The notes under the pieces were generated by a model, which worked only from the letters and a program-made list of their open reading frames with translations, had not been told where the DNA came from and searched no databases. The position numbers were made by a program, and so were the translations under genes. Positions 27,654 to 36,132 of a DNA stretch of 64,000 nucleotides are shown here, piece by piece. Every line of letters starts with the position of its first letter. The first letter of the stretch is position 1. The stretch is from Pseudanabaena yagii GIHE-NHR1 (GTDB taxonomy: Bacteria; Cyanobacteriota; Cyanobacteriia; Pseudanabaenales; Pseudanabaenaceae), in contig NZ_JAAVJL010000005.1 in the NCBI RefSeq assembly GCF_012863495.1, forward strand, positions 62,001 to 126,000, given 5' to 3'.

Positions 27654-30600
27654 TCAATTTAAAAAACAGCCCAACCACTCAATCAAGAAATGCACCTGCT
27701 TATCCCCAGGAAGGAGAGCCAGACTCGTAATCTTGATTCTCCCCTTCTCGAAAGAGAAACGATAATAGAACTCAATCGGGATCTTTGCGTGAAGCAACTC
27801 CCAAAGCGAATCCGTCAGCTTCGAGTCCAGAAACAGATCGCGCCCATCCTCTGACGCATAAATGCGAAACACTCCAACCTTTCGCGCCACCAACTTCAAT
27901 TCCATAACCCTAAGCAACACCTGAGTTTCTTCAGGCAAAGCCCCATACAGACTCTCCCAAACCGCAGCCAACTTGAGAATCTCCTCCTTCGACTTCACCT
28001 TCGCCAAAGTCAAATAAGCATTAATCTTCGTCTCATTGTCCTCTATGTAAGTGTCAGGAATAAAAGCCACCAAACGCGGCAACTGAAGCTCAGTATCCGC
28101 AACTTCAGGCAAAATCTTCCCCCGTAACTCATTAATATATTCCTGAAGCAAATCCATGTACAGCGCAAAGCCAATCACATCCGCCTGACCCGACTGCTCC
28201 TCACCCAAGAGATCCCCAAACCCACGAATCTCCATATCGCGCATGGCAAGTTGATAACCCGAACCAAGCTGACTAAATTCCTGAATCGCATCCAATTTCC
28301 TCTTCGCTGAATCTGTCAATTCAAGATTAGGCGGATATAGCAAATAGGCATGAGCCTGAATCCCCGCCCGACCAACGCGACCTCGCAATTGATAAAGTTG
28401 CGCCAAACCCAACCTATGCGCATCCTCAATCACAATCGTATTCACACGCGGAATATCCAAACCCGACTCAATAATCGTGGTACAGAGCAAGATATCCGCC
28501 TCATTGTTATTAAAAGCAACCATCGCCGCCTCTAACTCCGACTCCTGCATCTGTCCATGGGCGATCGCTAATCTCACATTTGGCAACATCGCTTGCAAAG
28601 AATCAGCGATCGCCTCAATGCCCTCAATGCGCGGCACAACATAAAATACCTGACCACCACGGTCTAACTCATGCCGAATTGCTGTTTTCACCAGTGACGC
28701 ATCGTAAGTAGACAAATGGGTTTGAATCGATCGCCTTGAGGGAGGAGGAGTGGCAATCACACTCATTTCCCGCACCCCAGAAAGCGCTGCATAGAGAGTA
28801 CGCGGAATTGGCGTAGCACTCAAAGTCAATAAATCCACATTCCCCTTCATCGCCTTGATTTTCTCCTTCTGCAAAGTCCCAAAGCGTTGTTCCTCATCAA
28901 TCACCAGCAAGCTCAAATCGTGAAACTCCACATCCTTAGACAACAGTTGATGCGTACCGACAATGACTTGAACCTTACCATCCGCAACCTGTTGCAAAAC
29001 CTGTTTGCGCTCCTTAGTAGGGCGAAACCGATTCACGATATCCACTGTGAAAGGATAAGCCGCAAACCGAGTTTGGAGCGTATGAAAATGCTGTTGCGCC
29101 AGAATCGTCGTCGGAGCTAACAGAGCCACTTGCTTACCCGCACAAACCGCCTTAAAAATTGCTCTTACCGCCACCTCTGTTTTGCCAAAGCCGACATCAC
29201 CGCAAACCAGCCGATCCATAGGGCGATCGCTTTCCATATCTTGCTTCACATCTTGAACAGCTTTGACTTGATCGGGCGTAAGTTGATAGGGAAAAGAATC
29301 CTCCATTTCCTGTTGCCAATCGGTATCAGGTGGAAAAGCATAGCCGACTAAATTGGCGCGGCGGACATAGAGTTGCAGTAAATCACTTGCTAACTTGTAA
29401 ATCTCCTTTTGGCATTTGCTGAGAGCGTTATCCCACACCTTTGTATTGGCGATGCTGTTTAATTTAGGCGGCTTATTAGAAGCACTGCGATAGCGGGAGA
29501 GGATCTTCTCATTCTCCTGCGCGATCGCCACCGCAGTCTTACCATCAGCAAATTCAACGATGTAATGCGGTTGCTTTTCTCCCTTCACTTCGATGGTTTC
29601 AAAGCGCGTAAATTTGCCAATCCCATATTTACGATGCACGACATAATCGCCAACATTTAGCTCGTCGGGATTAACCGACTTAGCCGTATTCATCCGTGAG
29701 GGATGGACAAAAGTTGGTGAGGCTAATAATTGCTGTCCGAATAATTCGCGATCGGTCAAGAGCGCAAGCTTACAACTAGGCAAAACAAAGCCTTGCATCT
29801 CCATCAGTCCCGAATATTTTAAAATCACTGGTTTACCAGCTTTCTGAATTCGTGCAATTGACTGTAAATCATCAGGATCACTGACAAAGTTAGCAATACA
29901 GTCATACTCTTTGAGTAAAGTTGCCACGCGCAAAGGTTGCGCTGAAATCAGCGTGACTTGATATTCCGATTTGAGATATTCACGAATGAGAGAAGCAATC
30001 TGGTCAAACTGATGGGGAACTATGGGAATAGGAGTACTCGCAAAATCAAAAATATTGGCTTTGGGTTTAAGCGATCGCTCGGTAAGTTGAAGCATTTGAA
30101 ACTTCTTTGCCTCAGTCACGCACTTATCAAAGTCCCAATGCAGTTTCGGTGTATCGGCTTGCGATTGATTTTGATAAAGTTCATCGGCTGCTTCATACCA
30201 GCGATCGCTATAGCTCTGACATTGTTCGGGTTCATCAATGGCGACAATAAAGTTCTTGGGTAAGTAATGCAGCAATGTGGCTTTGTGAGCAGTAACAAAC
30301 TCATGCAAATCGATAGGGGCGATCGCTATGCTGGATAGGTCAGTGAAGCTTTTGGGATTAGTGGGATCAAACTCTCTGATTTTCTCGACAGTACCGCGAT
30401 TACAGCTTAGACGAACGGGAAGATTTCGATTAATTGGAAACACTTCAAAACTAAATCCTTTGCGACTCCATTGTTTTGATTCCTTTACTTCTTTGACTTC
30501 CACATATCCTAATCTTGCCAGAGCCGAAGCTAGTAATTTAACCGATTGCGAATCGCCGATATTGAGATAGAGGCTATGTTTTTGGAAGACTTGAGTGGAT

Positions 30601-30992
30601 GGTAGATGGGGCTGTAGCGCGTTAATGGTGGTAGCGATCGCTAAGTTATGCTGTGGTTTGGCAAGCAATTCTGCTAATATCTCAATCCTTGTCCAAACTG
30701 TTTCTAAATCGATTTGCGCTGATTCGTAGGGAAATGTATCAAGGGGTTGATATAGATAGACGCGCCATGACATTGATTGGAGTTGTAAAGCCCATCGGGT
30801 GGCTTCTTCGACGGTGGCGGTGACGATGAGTAATGGTTTGGTTTGTTGTTGACATAGATGGGTGCTAATCAGTCCTTTGCCTAAGCGGGATAGTCCTGAC
30901 AGGGATATGCTTTTGGCTGTTTTGAGTTTCTCGCCTATTTTTGTGGCGATTTGCGATCGGGCGATATTCTCTAGGACTGCTGTAAAGGTCAT
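27654..30992 (-). CDS. mfd: transcription-repair coupling factor Mfd
   Basis: A complete 1112-residue Mfd, which displaces stalled RNA polymerase and recruits UvrA for repair of the transcribed strand. In order: UvrB-like N-terminal modules, the RNA-polymerase-interacting domain (GDYVVHRKYGIGKF), the RecG-like motor with Walker A GDVGFGKTEVAVRA, VIDEEQRFG, LLSATPIPRTLY and the TRG segment QLYQLRGRVGRAG, then the C-terminal regulatory domain. The length matches E. coli (1148). A chromosomal housekeeping gene; it lies between toxin-antitoxin pairs and the helicase-nuclease, and helps to show that the island is chromosomal. Confidence 0.98.
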   Translation of the reverse strand: MTFTAVLENIARSQIATKIGEKLKTAKSISLSGLSRLGKGLISTHLCQQQTKPLLIVTATVEEATRWALQLQSMSWRVYLYQPLDTFPYESAQIDLETVWTRIEILAELLAKPQHNLAIATTINALQPHLPSTQVFQKHSLYLNIGDSQSVKLLASALARLGYVEVKEVKESKQWSRKGFSFEVFPINRNLPVRLSCNRGTVEKIREFDPTNPKSFTDLSSIAIAPIDLHEFVTAHKATLLHYLPKNFIVAIDEPEQCQSYSDRWYEAADELYQNQSQADTPKLHWDFDKCVTEAKKFQMLQLTERSLKPKANIFDFASTPIPIVPHQFDQIASLIREYLKSEYQVTLISAQPLRVATLLKEYDCIANFVSDPDDLQSIARIQKAGKPVILKYSGLMEMQGFVLPSCKLALLTDRELFGQQLLASPTFVHPSRMNTAKSVNPDELNVGDYVVHRKYGIGKFTRFETIEVKGEKQPHYIVEFADGKTAVAIAQENEKILSRYRSASNKPPKLNSIANTKVWDNALSKCQKEIYKLASDLLQLYVRRANLVGYAFPPDTDWQQEMEDSFPYQLTPDQVKAVQDVKQDMESDRPMDRLVCGDVGFGKTEVAVRAIFKAVCAGKQVALLAPTTILAQQHFHTLQTRFAAYPFTVDIVNRFRPTKERKQVLQQVADGKVQVIVGTHQLLSKDVEFHDLSLLVIDEEQRFGTLQKEKIKAMKGNVDLLTLSATPIPRTLYAALSGVREMSVIATPPPSRRSIQTHLSTYDASLVKTAIRHELDRGGQVFYVVPRIEGIEAIADSLQAMLPNVRLAIAHGQMQESELEAAMVAFNNNEADILLCTTIIESGLDIPRVNTIVIEDAHRLGLAQLYQLRGRVGRAGIQAHAYLLYPPNLELTDSAKRKLDAIQEFSQLGSGYQLAMRDMEIRGFGDLLGEEQSGQADVIGFALYMDLLQEYINELRGKILPEVADTELQLPRLVAFIPDTYIEDNETKINAYLTLAKVKSKEEILKLAAVWESLYGALPEETQVLLRVMELKLVARKVGVFRIYASEDGRDLFLDSKLTDSLWELLHAKIPIEFYYRFSFEKGRIKITSLALLPGDKQVHFLIEWLGCFLN

Positions 30993-31086
30993 GGGTTGGG
31001 ATTAATCATAGAAAGTGAATCTTCAAAACCCACAAATGGTTGCGCCGTAATTTTATTGCACAACAATCATGCAAGTTAAATGCACA

Positions 31087-31434
31087 TCAGCTTAACCAAC
31101 GTCCATTAACAAGCTTTTTAAAATTACTGGCTACAGAGTTATCATATTCCCTCGCTATATCCTCTTCAATAATTTTAAAAACATCCGTCTCAGACATGTT
31201 AGGGTAAATTTTCATATAAGCATCTTTAAAATTATATATTTCAGTCAAATCACCTATTTCAGTTTCTGATTCAACTTTAAAAAAAGACAGGTAAAAAAAC
31301 TCTTCTGATAAATCAGTCTCTAGTCCAGCATCTCCTAAAATTGACCTACGGGTTTGAATGGTCTTCTTCAAATTACCATCATCAGTCCAACCAGTAAGAA
31401 CAGTCCAATTAGTATCAATGCGGTTATTATCCAT
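31087..31434 (-). CDS. hypothetical protein, divergent from the helicase-nuclease
   Basis: A 115-residue acidic protein of unrecognised family, without membrane segments. The centre is rich in aromatic and acidic residues (LSEEFFYLSFFKVESETEIGD). It lies 268 bases from, and divergent to, the large helicase gene, but I see no direct sequence link. The codon use is A/T-rich like the helicase rather than like mfd, which fits joint acquisition. Confidence 0.5.
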   Translation of the reverse strand: MDNNRIDTNWTVLTGWTDDGNLKKTIQTRRSILGDAGLETDLSEEFFYLSFFKVESETEIGDLTEIYNFKDAYMKIYPNMSETDVFKIIEEDIAREYDNSVASNFKKLVNGRWLS

Positions 31435-31691
31435 ATCTAGAGTCTCTAAATTTGACTTCCATTGTAAAGCAAGCTATCTCGTAGAAACTTTGAATTTAAA
31501 GATTTTCTTGTCTCTAAGGCGATTTTCACTTAGCGACATAAAGATTAAAATAAAATATAGCGCTTCGCCAATTAATATTTGCTAAAACAACAGTCAAACC
31601 TAAATATTTGCCGATATCATGTTAGTTATTCAGCTTCAATAGGCTATGTACATTAGCAGATTAATCTTATTTGTCATTATGGAGTTCTTCT

Positions 31692-31699
31692 AGGGGGGC
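31692..31699 (+). promoter_or_regulatory. ribosome-binding site for the helicase-nuclease gene
   Basis: AGGGGGGC immediately precedes ATG 31703, fixing the start. Confidence 0.55.
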
Positions 31700-31702
31700 A
31701 TT

Positions 31703-34700
31703 ATGTCAAAAGCTATGATAGACAGTCTGATCGATGAAATAAACTCACTACTTAGTCGCCCAATCGGATCAGTAACGGAGAGAGTATCTGTGGATATAGC
31801 TCCCCCTAGAGATAAGCTAAAGCGTTTGAGATATCATCTCGAAAAACTTACTGAGGATAACCAATTAAATAATTTAGATCAGCAATATCAGGGTTTGGTA
31901 GCACATTTACAAGAAAAAATTTCCATAAATCGCCAGACATCCCATGACATTAGTACAGAATCAAAAAAATTAGAAATATTGCCATCTACGGCGGTTAAAT
32001 TAGAAGCTAGTAAATTATTTGGCGATAAATCTGACTTGAGAATGGAAGCTGGCACATTTGCCCCATCTGAAGAACATTCCACGTTTTTGAATGATTGCAT
32101 GATTGCTTCGCGCCAGCAGTTAAAGGATAGAGTTGGAGAAAAACAAATTAGAAACGTTCGAGAATGTATAGATGTTTTTGGTGATGTCAGCGAACTTTGG
32201 CAATTGCTCAAAAACAGGGAGGTATCCACTTACCAAGATGATTATAGAAATATAATCTTTATTGATTCAAATAACCAAAGAGTCCGAAAAGCTTATGGCA
32301 AAATAGTTGAAATTCACAATGAAAATTATTTGGATGTAAAAATCGAAGTCAATTTCTATCCAAATTATAGATTACTAAATCGCAATACAGGTTCTAGTCG
32401 ATCCTATAAATTATATGCAAAATCCGACTTTATTTATAAATTTCAAGAAATAAATCCTCCACTATCTCTTCAAGAAGTTAAGACACTTCAAGAAGTTAAA
32501 GATAGGAAAGATAAATTGGAAGCTTACAAAAAACAAAGAGAAATTGAATCTCATAAAAAGCAAGAATTAAGAATAAAAACAAATATTCTGTTGGAAGATT
32601 TAGAGAATATTTTTGAGCAGGATTTTGATAGTTCTGATTTCTTTTACAATCTCAAATGCTCACAATACATCTCATTTGAAAGTTACAAAACACAAAAATT
32701 AGATTTTTTAAAAAGAAAAAAGAAAGAAGAGTTGCTAGGAAATCTAGAAAAACTACTCATAAAGTATCTTTTTATTGAAGCTGATGAATTGTATCAATCA
32801 CAATGCAAGAATTATATCAATTTGCATGAGTATGAAACAAAAAAACAGCCTTTTTTAAAGGAAAAGAAAAATTTATTGCTTTTAGAACTAGATAGAATTT
32901 TTATATCCTCTTTTAGAGAAGCAGATATTTTTTATTCTCACAGATGTGAAAAGTATATCTGTCAAGAAGATTATGATATAAGGAAGCAAAAATTTGTGCA
33001 ATCTTGGATAGAGAATAATCTAGATAATAAACCTGATTTAGAACAAACTACAGCTATTGGAAAGGTTAGTAGCCATGTTCAAGTAATTGCAAGGGCAGGA
33101 AGTGGCAAAACTTCTACATTGGTTAATCGCGCCATATTTTTGCAGAAACACTGTGGTGTCAAGCCATCTGAAATTTTAATACTAGCCTTCAACAAAAAAG
33201 CTGCCCAAGAAATTAGGAATAGGCTGCAACAAAAGTTACAGAATGATACTCCATATGCAATGACTTTTCATGCACTGGCTTATGCTTTAGTACGTCCTAG
33301 TAGAACATTAATTTATGACGAAACAGGTGGACAGCAACTACAAAGCCATCTTATACAGTCTGTGATTCACGATCACTTGAGAAATCGAGTATATCAGAAT
33401 CGAATGAGGTCTTTAATGATCAAAAAATTTAAAGCGGCGTGGAAACAAATTGTCAAAGGGGAATACACTCTAACGCCACAAGAAAGACTTACTTACAGAC
33501 GGACTAATCCTCAAACTGGTGTTGATGGAGTTACCTATAAATCGGGTGGGGAGAAAATCATAGCTGATTTTCTATTTGAGCATGACATTCCATTTATATA
33601 TGAGCGTAACTTTTGGTGGGGAGTCGGAGAAAATCGTATTAATTATCATCCCGATTTTACTATCATTAAAAAAGTAAGCAATAGAAAAGGAATTGTGATT
33701 GAATATTTTGGAATGCAAGGCGATCCTAACTATGACGCACAATCTGAGCGCAAGCGTCAATATTGGCAAGATCAGTCTAATTATTTTTTCCTTGAAATCA
33801 ATCCATCGATTCTTAAATATGGGCGAAAGGCACTAGAAACTCATTTACAGGAATCTCTTAGAAAAATAGGTCTTCAGTTTACCCGACTTAGTGAAGAACA
33901 ACTATGGGCAAAAATTGAAAAAAGAGCTAAAAATAGATTTGATCAGGCAATGACTAACTTTATTGGTCGTTGTCGCAAAAAATGCTGGAGTCCAGATCGG
34001 CTAAGTGCTGAAATTGCTAAACGAGATTTCAATCCTAATTCGGACATTGATAATATTGAACGTGAATTTTTACATCTTGCTGAAGATTTTTATGTTGCTT
34101 ACTTAGAATCACTTCGACAAAGAAATGAAGAAGATTTTGACGGATTAATGCAAGAAAGTTCGCAAACAGTAAATGATGGTAAAACTGTATTTGCTAATAA
34201 AGATATGCATGGTGATTTACGAGATATAAAATACATAATGATTGATGAGTATCAAGATTTTTCAATGTTGTTTGATAATCTAATGACGGCGATTAGAAAT
34301 CAAAATCCTGAGGCACTATTTTTCTGTGTGGGTGACGATTGGCAAGCGATTAATAGATTTGCTGGATCTGACTTGTACTACTATTCAAACTTTACAAACA
34401 TATTTAAAGAATCACACAAACTTTCCGTTACCACTAATTACCGATCAGCTTCTCAAATTGTCGAAATCGGCAATAAATTGATGATAAATAAAGGAGTTAC
34501 AGCTAAGTCATTTATTGAATTAAAAGGCAAAATACAATTAGTTGATACTGCTAAATTTAAAATGACAACAATTGAAGAGAGAGATCATAAATTCAACTTA
34601 AATGCAATTGCCATTAGACTCTTATATAAACTAATTAAACAAGGAAAAGAAATAATCTTACTCAGTCACTATAATGACTTACAAAATGCAGGTTATAGAA

Positions 34701-35455
34701 TTAGAATTAAAGATGGTGTCGAATACTTAGATAAACGCACTGAGATTGAAGAATTTCGTAAATCTATATTAGATAAATTGAAACTTACTGATGAAGAGAA
34801 AAAACGAGTAGATATCTCTACAACTCATAAATACAAAGGTAAAGAAAAGCAAGTAGTTATAGTTTTAGATGCTGATAGATATGGAAACATACACCCTGAT
34901 TTTATCTTTAACCGTATCTTTGGTGACGATGTAGATGACATTTTTGAAGATGAAAGACGCTTATTTTATGTTGCACTTACCAGAGCTAAAGAAGAGTTAT
35001 TTATAATTACTGATAGTTTTAATCTGTCACCTTTCATTACAGGACTAAACGAAACAATGTGCTTAAAGGAAATAAGCTGGGAAGATTATCCTGTTCCTGA
35101 AAGTGAAGATCGTTATGTCATTGTCAAAGTTGAAAATCAGCAAGGAAAGGGAACAAATGGAACATATAACATAAGTGAATCACTCAATGCTTATAGTTAT
35201 GAGTATAGAAGTGATTCAGTATGCTGGGTTAAGATTGAAACTAGTAAAAGATTTCTAGCTAAAGATTCAAGATTACAGTTTATTCTCCAATCTGATTGGT
35301 CTTGTCAAGCAAATGGAATAGAGGTTAATTTTTATAATGAGCAAGAAAAAATTCTAGCTTCATATTTAGCTAACAATGGCAGGTGGACTTGTAACTTTGA
35401 TCACTTTAACCAATCAAATCCCGATGAGTATGACTATACCGATGTTCCATTTTGA
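31703..35455 (+). CDS. large UvrD-like helicase with embedded nuclease-like domain and tandem repeats
   Basis: A 1250-residue protein. Residues 1-~290 are unrecognised. About 296-440 hold three ~45-residue helical repeats of the pattern LL-x-x-LE-x-(I/L)(F/L)...AD-x-(F/L)Y...C-x-x-YI...Y-x-x-x-K-x-x-F. The SF1A helicase follows: Walker A ARAGSGKTSTLVNRA near 464, LAFNKKAAQEI, FHALAYAL, IDEYQDF near 844, VGDDWQAINRFAGSD, and STTHKYKGKEKQVVIV near 1039. Inserted between helicase motifs (~610-670) is a PD-(D/E)xK-like segment: GGEKIIADFLFEHDIP, then YHPDFTI, then IVIEYFG. The last ~100 residues form a beta-rich domain. It should unwind and probably cut DNA; the surrounding restriction and toxin genes suggest phage or plasmid defence. 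Confidence 0.8.
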   Translation: MSKAMIDSLIDEINSLLSRPIGSVTERVSVDIAPPRDKLKRLRYHLEKLTEDNQLNNLDQQYQGLVAHLQEKISINRQTSHDISTESKKLEILPSTAVKLEASKLFGDKSDLRMEAGTFAPSEEHSTFLNDCMIASRQQLKDRVGEKQIRNVRECIDVFGDVSELWQLLKNREVSTYQDDYRNIIFIDSNNQRVRKAYGKIVEIHNENYLDVKIEVNFYPNYRLLNRNTGSSRSYKLYAKSDFIYKFQEINPPLSLQEVKTLQEVKDRKDKLEAYKKQREIESHKKQELRIKTNILLEDLENIFEQDFDSSDFFYNLKCSQYISFESYKTQKLDFLKRKKKEELLGNLEKLLIKYLFIEADELYQSQCKNYINLHEYETKKQPFLKEKKNLLLLELDRIFISSFREADIFYSHRCEKYICQEDYDIRKQKFVQSWIENNLDNKPDLEQTTAIGKVSSHVQVIARAGSGKTSTLVNRAIFLQKHCGVKPSEILILAFNKKAAQEIRNRLQQKLQNDTPYAMTFHALAYALVRPSRTLIYDETGGQQLQSHLIQSVIHDHLRNRVYQNRMRSLMIKKFKAAWKQIVKGEYTLTPQERLTYRRTNPQTGVDGVTYKSGGEKIIADFLFEHDIPFIYERNFWWGVGENRINYHPDFTIIKKVSNRKGIVIEYFGMQGDPNYDAQSERKRQYWQDQSNYFFLEINPSILKYGRKALETHLQESLRKIGLQFTRLSEEQLWAKIEKRAKNRFDQAMTNFIGRCRKKCWSPDRLSAEIAKRDFNPNSDIDNIEREFLHLAEDFYVAYLESLRQRNEEDFDGLMQESSQTVNDGKTVFANKDMHGDLRDIKYIMIDEYQDFSMLFDNLMTAIRNQNPEALFFCVGDDWQAINRFAGSDLYYYSNFTNIFKESHKLSVTTNYRSASQIVEIGNKLMINKGVTAKSFIELKGKIQLVDTAKFKMTTIEERDHKFNLNAIAIRLLYKLIKQGKEIILLSHYNDLQNAGYRIRIKDGVEYLDKRTEIEEFRKSILDKLKLTDEEKKRVDISTTHKYKGKEKQVVIVLDADRYGNIHPDFIFNRIFGDDVDDIFEDERRLFYVALTRAKEELFIITDSFNLSPFITGLNETMCLKEISWEDYPVPESEDRYVIVKVENQQGKGTNGTYNISESLNAYSYEYRSDSVCWVKIETSKRFLAKDSRLQFILQSDWSCQANGIEVNFYNEQEKILASYLANNGRWTCNFDHFNQSNPDEYDYTDVPF

Positions 35456-35486
35456 TAAATTGTTGCAGTCAAGAGAGGTGACTGCT

Positions 35487-35810
35487 TTATAAATCTTCTT
35501 CTGCTAAAACCTGCAAAACATCCCTTGCAGCATGAATAATCCTAACAATTTCAACGCAATCATTCCGATCTAAATAGAAAATGAGATGCTTATTAAAACC
35601 CTTCACTGACCACTTTCGCAAACCAACCAGACGCGGATTTTTAACATCGTAAATACTCCCAATGCTAGGTAATTGCGCCAACTGTGAAAAAGTCTGTCTC
35701 GCAGCATCGAAAAAATTCAAAGCAGCATCAAAATTATCCTCAGCGATATAAGCAAACTGCTCATCAAGGTCAACACTAGCCATCGGTCTAATTAAAATCC
35801 TTCTAGTCAT
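35487..35810 (-). CDS. ParE/RelE-family toxin
   Basis: A 107-residue ParE-type toxin (start taken at ATG 35810, which overlaps the antitoxin stop as TAATG; the frame is open 17 codons further up). Landmarks: FAYIAEDNFDAALNFFDAARQTFSQL, LPSIGSIY, then LRKWSVKGFNKHLIFYL and VEIVRIIHAARD. ParE toxins inhibit gyrase. Confidence 0.9.
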   Translation of the reverse strand: MTRRILIRPMASVDLDEQFAYIAEDNFDAALNFFDAARQTFSQLAQLPSIGSIYDVKNPRLVGLRKWSVKGFNKHLIFYLDRNDCVEIVRIIHAARDVLQVLAEEDL

Positions 35811-36061
35811 TACTTTTTGCGAAGTCTCTCTAGAAGTTGAATCCGTTTCTGTTGCCACCAATCATCATTAATCTCGATCGCCTCACCACTATCCAAACCC
35901 TCTAACAGCAAAGTTTCCAAACGTGCTTGAGCAACCCTCTCCGCCTCTTGACGCAGCAACTGCCGAATATATTCACTCGTAGTACTGTAGCCACCCTTAG
36001 CAACCTGCTCATCTATAAAAGCCTTCATAGAATCAGGAACAGAGATATTTACTGTAGTCAT
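35810..36061 (-). CDS. ParD-family antitoxin
   Basis: An 83-residue ParD: ribbon-helix-helix N-terminus (MTTVNISVPDSMKAFIDEQ) and the family hallmark GGYSTTSEYIRQLLRQE, followed by a toxin-binding tail. It is translationally coupled to the ParE toxin through a one-base stop/start overlap. Confidence 0.93.
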   Translation of the reverse strand: MTTVNISVPDSMKAFIDEQVAKGGYSTTSEYIRQLLRQEAERVAQARLETLLLEGLDSGEAIEINDDWWQQKRIQLLERLRKK

Positions 36062-36132
36062 AGCTAGTAGTTATGTATATTTCTGACAATTCAATTATGG
36101 CAAATATTGCCAATTTTTGTCAAACATTATAA

